DNA of 64,000 nucleotides from Peterkaempfera bronchialis (GTDB lineage Bacteria > Actinomycetota > Actinomycetes > Streptomycetales > Streptomycetaceae), in contig NZ_CP031264.1 of NCBI RefSeq assembly GCF_003258605.2, positions 2,604,001 to 2,668,000 on the forward strand, in the 5' to 3' direction. The translations under genes and the position numbers were made by a program. Below, one piece after another: positions 9,706-19,428 of this stretch. Positions within the stretch are counted from its first letter, which is position 1. The number at the start of each line of letters is the position of its first letter. The notes under the pieces were generated by a model. That model did no database searches. It saw only the letters and a list, made by a program, of their open reading frames with translations, and was not told the origin of the DNA.

Positions 9706-10367
9706 GCAGGGATCCGTACCTTTCGTCCCTCGATGCGGTGGCCTTCGCGGGCCAGCCGGCCCACGACGTCGACGAGCAGGTGGCGCTCGACAGTCTTGAT
9801 GCGCTCATGCAGCGCTTCCCCGCCGTCGGCGTGGTCGTCCTCGGAGACCTCGACGGCGGCCTGCGCGACGATCGGGCCGGTGTCCACGCCGGTGTCGACC
9901 AGGTGGACGGTGCAGCCGGTGACCTTCACGCCGTACGCCAGCGCGTCGTGGACGCCGTGCGCCCCCGGGAACGACGGCAGCAGGGCGGGGTGGGTGTTGA
10001 CGATGCGGCCCTCGAAGCGGGCCATGAACTCCTTGCCGAGGATCTTCATGAAACCGGCCGTCACCACCAGATCGGGCGCGTACGCCTCGGTGGCGGAGGT
10101 GAGGGCGGCGTCCCAGGCGGCGCGGTCGGCGAAGTCGCGGACGCGGAGCACAAAGGTGGGGATGGCGGCGCGCTCGGCCCGCTCCAGTCCGGCGATGGAG
10201 TCCCGGTCGGCGCCGACGGCGGCGATCACGGCGCCGTAGGCGGGGTCGGCGCAGGCGTCGATCAGCGCCTGGAGATTGGTGCCCGAACCGGAGACCAGGA
10301 CGACCAGGCGGGCCGGTCCGGGGGACGGCGGCGGGAAGGTCAGGACGGGGGGCATGTCGGCGGCCAC
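9702..10367 (-). CDS. purN: Phosphoribosylglycinamide formyltransferase
   Basis: PurN transfers a formyl group from 10-formyl-THF to GAR. About 221 residues from GTG 10367, which has GGAG 9 bases upstream; ATG 10355 would give 217. Motifs are [17 protein letters not shown] (substrate loop), the catalytic Asn/His in [18 protein letters not shown], and the Asp in [17 protein letters not shown]. It lies first in the purN-purH operon. The open frame extends further upstream to 10727, but that stretch is Pro/Arg-rich shadow without family features. Confidence 0.95.
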   Translation of the reverse strand: MAADMPPVLTFPPPSPGPARLVVLVSGSGTNLQALIDACADPAYGAVIAAVGADRDSIAGLERAERAAIPTFVLRVRDFADRAAWDAALTSATEAYAPDLVVTAGFMKILGKEFMARFEGRIVNTHPALLPSFPGAHGVHDALAYGVKVTGCTVHLVDTGVDTGPIVAQAAVEVSEDDHADGGEALHERIKTVERHLLVDVVGRLAREGHRIEGRKVRIPA

Positions 10368-10950
10368 TGCTCGGTTCTCCGGAATCCGTTGCTCGGTGCT
10401 CGGCGCTCGGTGCGTCCCGGGCGGTGCCGGGCCACGGCCGGGGGCCTGCGGACGGCGGCCCCGGGCGGTCGGGCCCGGGCGGGTCCCGTCCCGGCGGGTC
10501 ATGCCCGGGTGAGGGGCGGGCTGGCTGGCAGAACAGGACATATGCGGCATCAGGGGAGGTACGGCGAGGTCACCCCGCCGCGCTGCGGGGCCTCGGGGAA
10601 CCCGTGGGCCGCCCCAGCCGTCACCACGATAACGGCACGTCGGAGGGGGTCCACACCTGGAGACCGGTGCAACGCGCGTAGAGAGGTACGGATCTCGCTC
10701 TCCTGGGCAGGTACCCGGGAACAGCACGGGCCCCTCCGGGGCTTAGCGTGTGGGTACGGGCCTGCGGGCAGGCCCGCCTCCGGACCCGGGGGCGGAAGGG
10801 CGCACTCCGGCCCGCCGCTGAAGGATCATGGAGGGGTGCCGACCGGGCGCCGACCGGGTGCCGACCCGACCGGGTCGGCTCCAGGCGGTACCCGGCGACG
10901 CACACCGAACACCGAACACCGAACACCGGGGAAAGACGGACGGACGACTG
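10368..10950. other. Intergenic region between purN and a divergent membrane-protein gene
   Basis: 583 bp without a supportable gene. It contains short repeats: TGCTCGG-type copies near 10390-10412, GCCGACCGGG copies at 10837-10875 and three GAACACC copies at 10906-10927. Both divergent promoters must be here, but none is clear by eye. No purine-type riboswitch pattern was recognised. Confidence 0.5.
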
Positions 10951-11709
10951 ATGAGCAGCGGCAACAGCACAGGCGAGCGCGACCCCTTCGCGCCGCCGCC
11001 GGCGGATGCCCCCGACCGGCCCTGGCAGCCGCGTGCGCCCCAGCCGCCCGCCGGCGGGCCCCAGGGCACCCAGTCCCCCGGTGACGGCGGCCGACCGGAC
11101 GACGGCTCCCCGCAGGGCCGCCCGCCGGTACCCCCGCCGCACCCCTGGAGCCCCGGCTGGCAGGGCCGCCCGCCCGGCAGCCCCTACCCTCCGGGCGGGC
11201 CCCAGCAGCGCTACGACCCCACCGACCCCGTCCAGCGCCGCGCGCGCTATGCGCTGCTGGCCGGCATGTGGGGCCTCTTCTTCATGATCTTCAGCCTGCC
11301 GTATGTGGGGCTGCTGCTGGGCGCGCTCGCCTTGTACTGGGGCATCAGCGCCCTGCGCGGCACCGCCAAGGACCCGGCGGCCGCCGCCGGCCAGTCCGAG
11401 CCGCAGCAACAGCAGCAACAACGGATCGGCCAGACCGCGCCTCCGCCCCCCGCCGGACAGCGGCCGGTACCCCTGCCGCCGCCCGGCTGGGCCCACTCCC
11501 GCCCGCCCCGCCCACAGGTCCCGGCGGCCCTGGGCGGGCTGGTCACCGGCGGCGTGGCCCTCGCCATGGTCGCGGCGTCGTGGGCGGTGCAGCTGACGCA
11601 CAAGGACTACTACGACTGCGTGTCCGATGCGCTCACCCAGAAGGCGGAACACAGCTGTAGCACGCTGATCCCCGACTGGCTCCAGAAGTACAACGGCGTG
11701 GGCAGCTGA
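10951..11709 (+). CDS. Proline-rich membrane protein next to purN
   Basis: 252 residues from ATG 10951 (MSSGNSTGERDPFAPPPADA). About 90 Pro/Gly-rich residues are followed by a helix pair (ALLAGMWGLFFMIFSLPYVG, LLLGALALYWGISALRG), a Gln run (QQQQQQ) and Pro-rich linker, then another helix (GLVTGGVALAMVAASWAV). It ends in a short tail with two Cys (YDCVSDALTQKAEHSC) probably outside the cell. Homologous genes sit beside purN in streptomycetes but have no known function. It is convergent with the DUF6350 gene. Confidence 0.8.
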   Translation: MSSGNSTGERDPFAPPPADAPDRPWQPRAPQPPAGGPQGTQSPGDGGRPDDGSPQGRPPVPPPHPWSPGWQGRPPGSPYPPGGPQQRYDPTDPVQRRARYALLAGMWGLFFMIFSLPYVGLLLGALALYWGISALRGTAKDPAAAAGQSEPQQQQQQRIGQTAPPPPAGQRPVPLPPPGWAHSRPPRPQVPAALGGLVTGGVALAMVAASWAVQLTHKDYYDCVSDALTQKAEHSCSTLIPDWLQKYNGVGS

Positions 11710-11880
11710 CGTCTCCCCCGGGCGCCGCCGGGGTGGGGCGCACCGGGGACACCGTCACCCCTTCAGCCGACCGGCGACCACGCGGCGGCGCCGCCCCGGA
11801 ACCGCGCCGGCAGGGCGAGGCGACAGGCGGGCGCGGCACCGGGCCTCCGGGGTGAGGCATGGGGCGGTAGGCGGGCGCCG

Positions 11881-13344
11881 TCATTCCTCCAAGGGGTCGG
11901 CGACCGGGTGACGGCGCCAACGGCCCGCCGAGAGATCCCGGAGCCGCGCGAGCAGGCCGAGGCGCGGGGTGACTGTCGGGGCAGAGCGGGAACGGAGCAG
12001 GAACCGGACGACCAATGTGCCGGGTACGCCGGTCGCAGCACTCCAGGCCGCTGCCGCCAGGCCCGACTGCCACGGCCGGGGTCCCAGTGAGGCCAGCCGG
12101 TCGGTGCCCAGCGCTCCGCCGGAGGCGGCGGCGCAGGCGGCCAGCGCGAAGCCGGTGGCCAGCGCTGCGGCGACCGCCGCGACGGCGGTGGCCGTCGGGT
12201 GCCAGCGGTCGCGGGCCGCCGCCCGGCCCAGGACGGCGGCCAGGGCCGCTCCGGCCAGCGGCGGCAGCGCCAGCGCCACGAGGCCGAGCGGGATGGCGCC
12301 GCCGGGGGCGTCGGGGTCGGGCAGAGCCGCGAGCAGGGGAAGGACCGGGGTGTCACCGAGTACCGTGCCGTGCGGCGCGACGGTGGAGCCGGTGCCCAGG
12401 GTGAAGCCCGGGCCGAGGGCGTACGCGCTGGCCCACACCACGGCGTCCGGGTAGAGGGCGAGGCAGAGCAGCAGCAGGCCGATCTGGCCGGGGACGTCGG
12501 GGGCGAGGGCCAGCACGGTGCGTCCGGCGGCGTTGCCGTGCATCAGCAGGGCGATGCCGAACACCACCGCCCCCACCCCCAGCAGGGCAGCCCAGGCGGC
12601 TGCCGCCGCGCGCAGCACCGGGGAGAGCGCGTCCGGGGGGAAGGCCCAGGCGGGCAGCCGCCGGGCGGTCCGCTGCCCGGACGGTTCCCCGTACGGGTTC
12701 AGCAGGGCCCGTAGGCGCAGCAGCGGCGACGGGTGCGGCGGCCCAGGGCGGGCAGCCGAGCGGAGCCCGGCGGCGGCGCCGATGACCGCCACGACGGTGG
12801 CAGCCCCCAGCGCCGGCAGCGGGCGGGCGCGCAGCACACCGTTGCCGGAGGCCAGGGCCACCGCGACAGCCGCCGCCGTGGTGTAGCCGACGCTCACGGC
12901 GAGCAGGGCGGCGGCGAGTCCCCGGACCGGGAGCGGCCCGCCGGAGGGGTCGCCTTGGGCGGTACGGAGCGCCCGGCCGGTGTACTTCCCGGCGCGGTGC
13001 AGCAGGACGAGTACGGCGGCGGTGAGCAGCAGGGGGGCGATGCCCACGGGGGCGGTCGCGGCGGCGGGACCGGAACCGGTGACGCGGACGAGGTCGGCCC
13101 CATGGGCGAGCAGCCAGAGGCAGGCCGCCAGGTGGAGGGAGCCGACGGCGCCGTTCTGGATGTACGGGGAGACGATCCACAGCAGCAGAAGGGGCACGGC
13201 GGTCAGCGCCAGGCCGGCCAGTGCGGCGGCGACTCCGGCGGCGAGGCCGATGGTGACGACCGGGGCGACCGGGGCCTCGGGCGGGTCGGCGGCCTCGGAC
13301 GCCTGATGGAGGGCCGGTGCCCGGGAGCCGATCAGGTGGGTCAT
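11881..13344 (-). CDS. DUF6350 polytopic membrane protein
   Basis: 487 residues with about 10-12 hydrophobic segments from residue 30 to 450 (for example VVTIGLAAGVAAALAGLALT, VPLLLLWIVSPYIQNG). It ends in a basic cytoplasmic tail (LGLLARLRDLSAGRWRRH). WIVSPYIQNGAVGSLHLAACLWLLAHGA is the recognisable family block (shown here as a pattern). The DUF6350 family in actinobacteria has been annotated in some databases as PerM-like, a mycobacterial membrane protein linked to cell division; this transfer is uncertain. ATG 13344 is preferred. It is divergent from the sigma-like gene with a 71-bp gap. Confidence 0.8.
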   Translation of the reverse strand: MTHLIGSRAPALHQASEAADPPEAPVAPVVTIGLAAGVAAALAGLALTAVPLLLLWIVSPYIQNGAVGSLHLAACLWLLAHGADLVRVTGSGPAAATAPVGIAPLLLTAAVLVLLHRAGKYTGRALRTAQGDPSGGPLPVRGLAAALLAVSVGYTTAAAVAVALASGNGVLRARPLPALGAATVVAVIGAAAGLRSAARPGPPHPSPLLRLRALLNPYGEPSGQRTARRLPAWAFPPDALSPVLRAAAAAWAALLGVGAVVFGIALLMHGNAAGRTVLALAPDVPGQIGLLLLCLALYPDAVVWASAYALGPGFTLGTGSTVAPHGTVLGDTPVLPLLAALPDPDAPGGAIPLGLVALALPPLAGAALAAVLGRAAARDRWHPTATAVAAVAAALATGFALAACAAASGGALGTDRLASLGPRPWQSGLAAAAWSAATGVPGTLVVRFLLRSRSAPTVTPRLGLLARLRDLSAGRWRRHPVADPLEE

Positions 13345-13415
13345 GTCCGACCATGCTGGCAGGATCAGGTGTTTTGCGTGGCGAAGCGTGGAATGGTCGA
13401 CGTGTCGCAGATCAT

Positions 13416-14633
13416 ATGCCTATGCGTACTTCTCCGACCCCTCCGCCGACATGGGAGGAACCGCCCGAAGGCACCCCGCCCGGCGGGTGGTCGATGACCG
13501 CGTTGCGCGAGGCGGTGCGGAATCACCGGACCGACGAGGACCGGGACGACTTCGACGAGCTGTACGGCACCGCCGCCGAACCACTGGCCCAGCAGGCGTT
13601 TCTGCTCACCGGGGATCCCGATCGCGCGGTGGCGTGCGTGCAGCGTGCGTTCGCGGCGGCCTGGGGCAACTGGCCCGAGGTGGCGGCCGACCCGGAACCG
13701 GGACGGTGGGTACGGACGGCGGTGTACGCGGACGCCCTCTCCCCCTGGCGTGGACGCCTGCCGCGCCGCCGCCCGCGCGGCGGTGGTGGTGGACCGGCGG
13801 AGAGTGGCCGGGCAGGAGCCGAAGCGGCAGGGGGTGGCCGGGCAGGGGACGGCCCGGCCGAGGGTGAGCTGGTAGAGGGCAGCCAGGAGGAAGGCGAGCG
13901 GGCGGAGAACGGCCAGGCAGAGGGCGAACCGGCGGAGAGCGGCCAGGCAGAGGGCGCGGCAGCAGACAGCCAGGCGGGGGTTGGCCTGGCGGAGGGTGAG
14001 CTGGCACAGGGTGAGCTGACGGAGGGCGAGCCGACCGGGGGCGGCCAGGCGGGGGGTGAGCCGGCCGGTGAGGTCGGTGGGGTGGAGGTCGGCCGGGTGG
14101 AGGCGGGGCGGGCGGTGGTGGCGGCGGTGCGGCGGCTGCCGCGTGCGCAGCGGGCCGCGCTGGTGCTGCATGTGGTGGCCGAGCTGGACGCGGCGGCGAT
14201 TGCCGTGGAGGCGGAGGCCAGCACCCCGGCCACCCAGGGCCGGATCGCGGCGGCGCGGACCGCGCTGGCCCATGCGCTGGGCGAGGGGGACCCGGACGCG
14301 GAGGGGTTCGACATCCGGCTGGGCGCGCTGCTGCGCGGCGCCGCGCTGGACGGCTGCCGGTCGGTGTCGTACGCCCCGGCCGAGGAGGTGCGGCGGCAGG
14401 GCGCCGTCCGTACCTGGGCCGTCACCGGCACGGCCGGGCTGCTGGTGGTGATGATCGCGGGTGCGGCGGCGGCGACGGCGCTGGGCATCGGGCCGTCCCG
14501 CATCCTGGGGGACCACGGCCGCAGGGCCGACCCGTCGCCGACCTGCACCTCCGTGACCGGGGAACCCTGCGGCCAGGGCGCGGGCACCGACGCGGACGCG
14601 GACGCGCCGAGGGCGCCCCACCCGGGACCCTGA
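13416..14633 (+). CDS. Sigma-70-like protein with acidic repeat insertion and C-terminal membrane helix
   Basis: About 405 residues from ATG 13416 (a second in-frame ATG is at 13422; no strong RBS). Residues 30-110 resemble sigma region 2 (DDFDELYGTAAEPLAQQAFL, DRAVACVQRAFAAAWGNW). A region 4-like part follows (VAAVRRLPRAQRAALVLHVV). Between them lies about 95 residues of low-complexity acidic repeats (AEGEPAESGQ, GELAQGELTEG). A membrane helix (TAGLLVVMIAGAAAATALG) and a short exported tail with two Cys complete it. The DNA-binding features are eroded and the promoter-recognition helix lacks basic residues, so it may act as a membrane-tethered regulator rather than a working sigma factor. 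It is convergent with sucD. Confidence 0.7.
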   Translation: MPMRTSPTPPPTWEEPPEGTPPGGWSMTALREAVRNHRTDEDRDDFDELYGTAAEPLAQQAFLLTGDPDRAVACVQRAFAAAWGNWPEVAADPEPGRWVRTAVYADALSPWRGRLPRRRPRGGGGGPAESGRAGAEAAGGGRAGDGPAEGELVEGSQEEGERAENGQAEGEPAESGQAEGAAADSQAGVGLAEGELAQGELTEGEPTGGGQAGGEPAGEVGGVEVGRVEAGRAVVAAVRRLPRAQRAALVLHVVAELDAAAIAVEAEASTPATQGRIAAARTALAHALGEGDPDAEGFDIRLGALLRGAALDGCRSVSYAPAEEVRRQGAVRTWAVTGTAGLLVVMIAGAAAATALGIGPSRILGDHGRRADPSPTCTSVTGEPCGQGAGTDADADAPRAPHPGP

Positions 14634-14655
14634 GGTCCGGGCGGGGCGCCCTCGG
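14607..14655. terminator. Bidirectional terminator overlapping the sigma-like gene end
   Basis: Near-perfect stem of about 22 bp (14607-14629 with 14634-14655; one mismatch and one bulge), loop CTGA containing the stop codon, between convergent genes. Confidence 0.75.
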
Positions 14656-14675
14656 TCGGACGTGCTGCCGCCTGC

Positions 14676-15560
14676 TCAGCCCTGGATGAGCTGGCGGGCG
14701 AGGCGGGCGGTCTCGGACGGGGTCTTGCCGACCTTCACGCCCGCGGCCTCCAGCGCCTCCTTCTTGGCCTGCGCGGTGCCGGAGGAGCCGGAGACGATGG
14801 CGCCGGCGTGGCCCATGGTCTTGCCCTCGGGCGCGGTGAAGCCCGCCACGTAGCCGACGACCGGCTTGGTGATGTGCTCCTTGATGTACGCCGCCGCGCG
14901 CTCCTCCGCGTCGCCGCCGATCTCGCCGATCATCACGATCAGGTCGGTGTCGGGGTCGTCCTGGAACGCCTGGAGGGCGTCGATGTGGGTGGTGCCGATG
15001 ATCGGGTCGCCGCCGATGCCCACCGCCGAGGAGAAGCCGATGTCGCTCAGCTCGTACATCATCTGGTAGGTCAGGGTGCCCGACTTGGACACCAGACCGA
15101 TGCGGCCGGCCGAGGTGATGTCGGCCGGGATGATGCCGGCGTTGGACTGTCCGGGGCTGATCAGGCCGGGGCAGTTGGGGCCGATGACGCGGGTCTTGTT
15201 GCCCTTGGCGCCGGCGTGGGCCCAGAAGACGGCGGTGTCGTGCACCGGCACGCCCTCGGTGATCACCACGGCGAGCGGGATCTCGGCGTCGATCGCCTCG
15301 ATGACCGCGTCCTTGGTGAACTTCGCCGGGACGAAGATGACCGTGACGTCCGCGTCGGTGGCCTCCATGGCCTCCTTGACGGTGCCGAAGACCGGTACGT
15401 CGGTGCCGTCCACGTCCACGGTGGTACCGGCCTTGCGCGGGTTCACACCGCCGACGACGTTGGTGCCGGAGGCGAGCATGCGGCGGGTGTGCTTCATGCC
15501 CTCGGAGCCGGTCATCCCCTGGACGATGACCTTGCTGTCCTTGGTGAGGAAGATAGCCAT
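14676..15560 (-). CDS. sucD: Succinyl-CoA ligase, alpha subunit
   Basis: 294 residues. It forms the CoA-binding half of the SucCD heterodimer (succinyl-CoA to succinate with NTP synthesis, TCA cycle). The CoA-binding Rossmann start [19 protein letters not shown], the [17 protein letters not shown] block and the phospho-histidine segment [19 protein letters not shown] are present. It is 16 bp downstream of sucC on the same strand, clearly one operon. Confidence 0.98.
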   Translation of the reverse strand: MAIFLTKDSKVIVQGMTGSEGMKHTRRMLASGTNVVGGVNPRKAGTTVDVDGTDVPVFGTVKEAMEATDADVTVIFVPAKFTKDAVIEAIDAEIPLAVVITEGVPVHDTAVFWAHAGAKGNKTRVIGPNCPGLISPGQSNAGIIPADITSAGRIGLVSKSGTLTYQMMYELSDIGFSSAVGIGGDPIIGTTHIDALQAFQDDPDTDLIVMIGEIGGDAEERAAAYIKEHITKPVVGYVAGFTAPEGKTMGHAGAIVSGSSGTAQAKKEALEAAGVKVGKTPSETARLARQLIQG

Positions 15561-15576
15561 GAGTCGACCGTGTCCC

Positions 15577-16752
15577 TTACTTCGCAGCCGCGAGCTCGGC
15601 GGCCTTGTCGGCCGCTCCGTCCATGGTGTCCACCTGCTGCACCAGCGGGTGGTTCGCGTCGGTCAGGATCTGCCGACCGAGCTCCGCGTTGTTGCCGTCC
15701 AGGCGGACGACCAGCGGCTTGGTGACGTCCTCACCCTTGGACTTCAGCAGCTCCAGGGCCTGCACGATGCCGTTGGCCACGGCGTCGCAGGCGGTGATGC
15801 CACCGAAGACGTTGACGAACACGGAGCGGACGTCCGGGTCGCCGAGGATGATCTCCAGGCCATTGGCCATGACCTCGGCAGAGGCGCCGCCGCCGATGTC
15901 GAGGAAGTTGGCGGGCTTGACCCCACCGTGCGCCTCACCGGCGTAGGCGACCACGTCCAGGGTGGACATGACCAGACCGGCGCCGTTGCCGATGATGCCG
16001 ACCTCGCCGTCGAGCTTGACGTAGTTGAGGCCCTTGGCCTTGGCGGCGGCCTCCAGCGGGTTGGCCGCGGCCTTGTCCTCCAGCGCCTCGTGCTCGGGCT
16101 GGCGGAAGTCGGCGTTGGCGTCCAGGGACACCTTGCCGTCCAGGGCGATGATCTTGCCGTCGCCGGACTTGATCAGCGGGTTGACCTCGACCAGCAGGGC
16201 GTCCTCGGCGATGAAGACCTTCCACAGCTGCTGGAGGACATCGGCGACCTGGTCGGCGATCTCGGCCGGGAACTTGGCGGCGGCCACGATCTCGGCGGCC
16301 TTCTCCGGGGTGCAGCCCTCGGTGGCGTCGACCGGGACCTTGGCGAGCGCGGACGGGTTGTTGACCGCGACCTCCTCGATCTCCACGCCGCCTTCGACCG
16401 AGGCCATCGCCAGGAAGGTGCGGTTGCTCCGGTCCAGCAGGAAGGAGACGTAGTACTCGTCGGCGATGTCGGCGGTGGCCGCCAGCATCACCTTGTGGAC
16501 CGTGTGGCCCTTGATGTCCATACCGAGGATCTGGCCGGCCTTGGCCACCGCGTCCTCGGGGTCGGAGGCCAGCTTCACGCCGCCGGCCTTGCCACGGCCG
16601 CCGGTCTTGACCTGCGCCTTGACGACGGCGCGGCCGCCGAAGCGCTCGGCAACGGCGCGCGCGGCCTCCGGGGTGTCGATGACTTCACCGTCCAGCACCG
16701 GTACACCGTGCTTGGCGAAGAGGTCCCTCGCCTGGTACTCGAACAGGTCCAC
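15577..16752 (-). CDS. sucC: Succinyl-CoA ligase, beta subunit
   Basis: 391 residues from GTG 16752 ([20 protein letters not shown]), preceded by AAGGA at about 9 bases. It is the ATP-grasp subunit: [20 protein letters not shown] binds nucleotide, [20 protein letters not shown] gives the metal ligands, and [20 protein letters not shown] is the family core. The longer frame to 16947 has no family similarity. First gene of sucC-sucD. Confidence 0.98.
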   Translation of the reverse strand: MDLFEYQARDLFAKHGVPVLDGEVIDTPEAARAVAERFGGRAVVKAQVKTGGRGKAGGVKLASDPEDAVAKAGQILGMDIKGHTVHKVMLAATADIADEYYVSFLLDRSNRTFLAMASVEGGVEIEEVAVNNPSALAKVPVDATEGCTPEKAAEIVAAAKFPAEIADQVADVLQQLWKVFIAEDALLVEVNPLIKSGDGKIIALDGKVSLDANADFRQPEHEALEDKAAANPLEAAAKAKGLNYVKLDGEVGIIGNGAGLVMSTLDVVAYAGEAHGGVKPANFLDIGGGASAEVMANGLEIILGDPDVRSVFVNVFGGITACDAVANGIVQALELLKSKGEDVTKPLVVRLDGNNAELGRQILTDANHPLVQQVDTMDGAADKAAELAAAK

Positions 16753-17129
16753 GCGCGTCCGTCCTTGTTCGTGATCGCGGTTGTGTGTCTGTGAGCGTGC
16801 CGCCGCGAGGTCGTCGCTGTGGTCCTGGTGACGGGAGGGGTACGCAGGGAAAGCCTTGCGTCCACCCCGCCTCTCCTGCGCACACGTCGGCCGAGCACGC
16901 GGCATGTCCGTCTTGCAGGCTATCCCCGTGCGACAGGGACGTCTCAACCGGAGGGGCCTCTACCTTGGTGAGAACCATCACAACGGCGCGCACGGCAGGT
17001 CATGCGCCCTGGGGCGCACCCGGAAACCCCCACAGGGCCGACAAGTCCTTCATGCAGCTTGCTTTTGGCAGCCTGCTCCGGAACTGTGGATCGGGTAATC
17101 AATTCGTTACTCAGCGTAGTGGACGCCCG
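16753..17129. other. Intergenic region sucC / anti-sigma-type ATPase
   Basis: 377 bp holding the divergent promoters. It is locally less G/C-rich around 17040-17120 (CTTGCTTTTGG, AATCAATTCGTTACTC), which suggests a promoter for the rightward gene. An in-frame ATG at 17052 would extend that protein N-terminally by 26 residues. Confidence 0.5.
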
Positions 17130-17678
17130 ATGCACAGCGCACGCCACCGCGCCCGGAGCCGGGCTGCGGTCAAGGACCCCGACCCCGACCCCGACCGTGA
17201 TCCCGACGCCGTGCCCCCGGGCAGGCGGGACCGGGTCGCCGCGCTGCGTGCGGCGCGCTCGGTCTGGCCGATGGACCGCCAGGCGGCGGCCACCCTGCCC
17301 GGCGGACCGGAGTCCGTCTCCACCGCCCGGCGCTTCCTCCGGATCACCGCGGCCATGTGGCGGTTGGGCGGCGAACTGGTCGACGACGCCGAGCTGTGCA
17401 TCTCGGAACTGGTCGGCAACGCCGTCACCCACACCGACAGCCGCCGGGTGCACTGCCGCATCTGGAGCGCCCGGCAGATGCTCTTCCTGGAGGTGGACGA
17501 CGAGGGCCGGGGGCGGCTGCCCGACGTCGCGCCCGCCAAGGAGGAGGACGAGCACGGCCGGGGGATGATGCTGGTCGAGAGCTTCGCCGAGGCATGGGGC
17601 ACCGCGCCCCGCCCCGGGCTCTCCGGGAAGACGGTCTGGGCCGCGCTCCCGATGCCTGCGGCGCTGGGCATCTCCTGA
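17130..17678 (+). CDS. RsbW/SpoIIAB-like ATP-binding protein (anti-sigma kinase type)
   Basis: 182 residues from ATG 17130 (17052 is an alternative start). A basic, Asp/Pro-rich head (DPDPDPDRDPDA) precedes a GHKL ATPase domain: N box ELCISELVGNAVTHT, G1 box VDDEGRGRLP, G2 box GRGMMLVESFAEAWG. In streptomycetes dozens of such HATPase_c_2 proteins act as anti-sigma factors or partner kinases; the target is not visible here. Its stop directly abuts that of the convergent VWA gene (TGATCA at 17676-17681), with no terminator between. Confidence 0.85.
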   Translation: MHSARHRARSRAAVKDPDPDPDRDPDAVPPGRRDRVAALRAARSVWPMDRQAAATLPGGPESVSTARRFLRITAAMWRLGGELVDDAELCISELVGNAVTHTDSRRVHCRIWSARQMLFLEVDDEGRGRLPDVAPAKEEDEHGRGMMLVESFAEAWGTAPRPGLSGKTVWAALPMPAALGIS

Positions 17679-18881
17679 TCACCCCGGGTCGGGTACGGGC
17701 AGCGGCCGTCGCTCCAGGGCCGCCGCCATGATCTCGGGGAAGAGGTCGGGGGTGCAGGCGAACGCGGGCGCACCCAGGGCGGCCAGCGCTGCGGCATGGT
17801 CGCGGTCATAGGCGGGGGCACCCTCGTCGGAGAGCGCCAGCAGTGCCACGAACTGCACCCCCGCCGACTTCATGGCGGCGACCCGGCGCAGCATCCCGTC
17901 CCGGACGCCGCCCTCGTAGAGGTCGCTGATCAGGACGACCACGGTGTCGGCGGGGCGGGTGATCCGCGACTGGCAGTAGCCGAGCGCCCGGTTGATGTCG
18001 GTGCCGCCGCCCAGCCGGGTGGCGAACAGCACGTCCACCGGATCGGTGAGCTGCTCGGTGAGGTCCACCACCGAGGTGTCGAAGACCACCAGCCGGGTGC
18101 TGAGCGACGGCATCGAGGACAGGACCGCGCCGAAGACGGCGGAGTGGACCACCGAGGGGGCCATCGAGCCGGACTGGTCGATGCAGAGGATCACGTCCTT
18201 TCTCACAGCGCGCCGGGCGCGGGCGTAGCCGATCAGCCGCTCGGGGACGACGGTGCCGCCGCCGGGCCGGTCGTCGGAGGGCGGCAGGTAGTGCTTGAGG
18301 TTGGCGCGGACGGTGCGGTCCCAGTCGATGTCGCGGTGGCGCGGGCGGGCGGTACGGACGCTGCGGTCGAGTGCACCGCCGACGGCGGCCCGGGTGCGGT
18401 CGGCGAGACGGCGCTCCAGGTCCGCCACGACCTTGCCGACCACGGCCCGAGCGGTCTCCCGGGTGGTCTCGGGGAGGGCATGGCGCAGCGACAGCAGGGT
18501 GCCCACCAGGTGCACGTCCGGCTCGACGGCGGCCAGCATCTCGGGCTCCAGCAGCAGCCGGGAGAGGCCGAGCCGCTCGATGGCGTCCTGCTGCATCAGC
18601 TGCACCACGGAGGTGGGGAAGTACTCCCGGATGTCGCCCAGCCAGCGGGCCACCTGCGGGGCGGAGCCACCGAGACCGGCGCTGCGGGCGCCCCCCCGAT
18701 CGGCGGCGGGGGCCTGGCCGTCGCCGCCGCTGCGGTAGAGGGCGGCCAGCGCCCGGTCCATGGCGGCGTCCCGGCCGCCGAGTCGGCAGCCGGTGCCGTC
18801 CTGCTCACCGCCGAGGACCAGTCGCCAGCGCCGCAGGCGGTCGTCCTCGGAGGCGGTCGGGGGTGCGGTGGGCGAGGTCAT
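17679..18881 (-). CDS. VWA-domain protein of MoxR-linked cluster
   Basis: 400 residues. The N-terminal 200 are helical and Arg-rich (WLGDIREYFPTSVVQLMQQD is a recognisable block). Residues 215-390 form a von Willebrand A domain with an intact MIDAS site: DQSGS, the Thr in GGGTDINRAL and the Asp in VVLISDLYEGG. VWA proteins paired with MoxR ATPases usually assemble or remodel metal- or protein-complexes, and here the ATPase gene lies two genes upstream. It is the last gene of the leftward arm, 547 bp from DUF5682. The gap contains long tandem repeats, so read-through from the upstream promoter is not certain. Confidence 0.9.
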   Translation of the reverse strand: MTSPTAPPTASEDDRLRRWRLVLGGEQDGTGCRLGGRDAAMDRALAALYRSGGDGQAPAADRGGARSAGLGGSAPQVARWLGDIREYFPTSVVQLMQQDAIERLGLSRLLLEPEMLAAVEPDVHLVGTLLSLRHALPETTRETARAVVGKVVADLERRLADRTRAAVGGALDRSVRTARPRHRDIDWDRTVRANLKHYLPPSDDRPGGGTVVPERLIGYARARRAVRKDVILCIDQSGSMAPSVVHSAVFGAVLSSMPSLSTRLVVFDTSVVDLTEQLTDPVDVLFATRLGGGTDINRALGYCQSRITRPADTVVVLISDLYEGGVRDGMLRRVAAMKSAGVQFVALLALSDEGAPAYDRDHAAALAALGAPAFACTPDLFPEIMAAALERRPLPVPDPG

Positions 18882-18961
18882 CGGAAAGGTGTCCTCTCGG
18901 CAGTAGGGACGGTGGAGGCCGGGATACCGCTGCTCATCGGGCGAGGCGAAGGAAACGGGTG

Positions 18962-19428
18962 GTGGGTCGGTGGGCGCGGGCGGCGGCGAGACTCGGCCGG
19001 GGCGGGCGGGGACGGGCCGAAGGCCGGTGAGGGACGCGGGAGGACGTGGGGGACGGGCCGGACGCCGGTGGAGGCGGGCGGCGGCGAGTCACAGGGTGGG
19101 GCAGGCGGGGACGGAGGCGGCCGGTCGCGTCACGGGGGTGGGTCGGTGGGCGCGGGCGGCGAGACTCGGCCGGGGCGGGCGGGGACGGGCCGGAGGCCGG
19201 TGGGGGACGTGGGAGGACGTGGGGGACGGGCCGGACGCCGGTGGAGGCGGACGACGGCGAGTCACAGGGTGGGGCAGGCAGGGACGGGGGCGGCCGGTCG
19301 CATCACGGGGGTGGGTCGGTGGAGGCGGGCGGCGGCGAGACTCGGCCGGGGCGAGCTGAGGGTGGGGTGGCCAGGTCGCGGTGCCGCTGGTCGAGACACG
19401 GGGCCGATGGGCGCGGGCGGCGGCGAGT
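18962..19428. repeat. Tandem ~175-bp repeat between DUF5682 and VWA genes
   Basis: A unit of roughly 172-177 bp starts with GTGGGTCGGTGG at 18962, 19139 and 19311. Copies one and two are nearly complete, copy three is cut short, and a fragment (GGGCGCGGGCGGCGGCGAG) recurs at 19407, touching the end of the DUF5682 gene. No frame in it looks like a gene. It may be copies of the DNA just downstream of DUF5682, expanded by slippage or unequal crossing-over. Confidence 0.8.

Noticed and set aside
8125-10239. A 704-codon plus-strand frame opposite purH and purN
   Set aside because: Low-complexity Val/Gly/Asp/Arg product mirroring the codons of purH; no family features.
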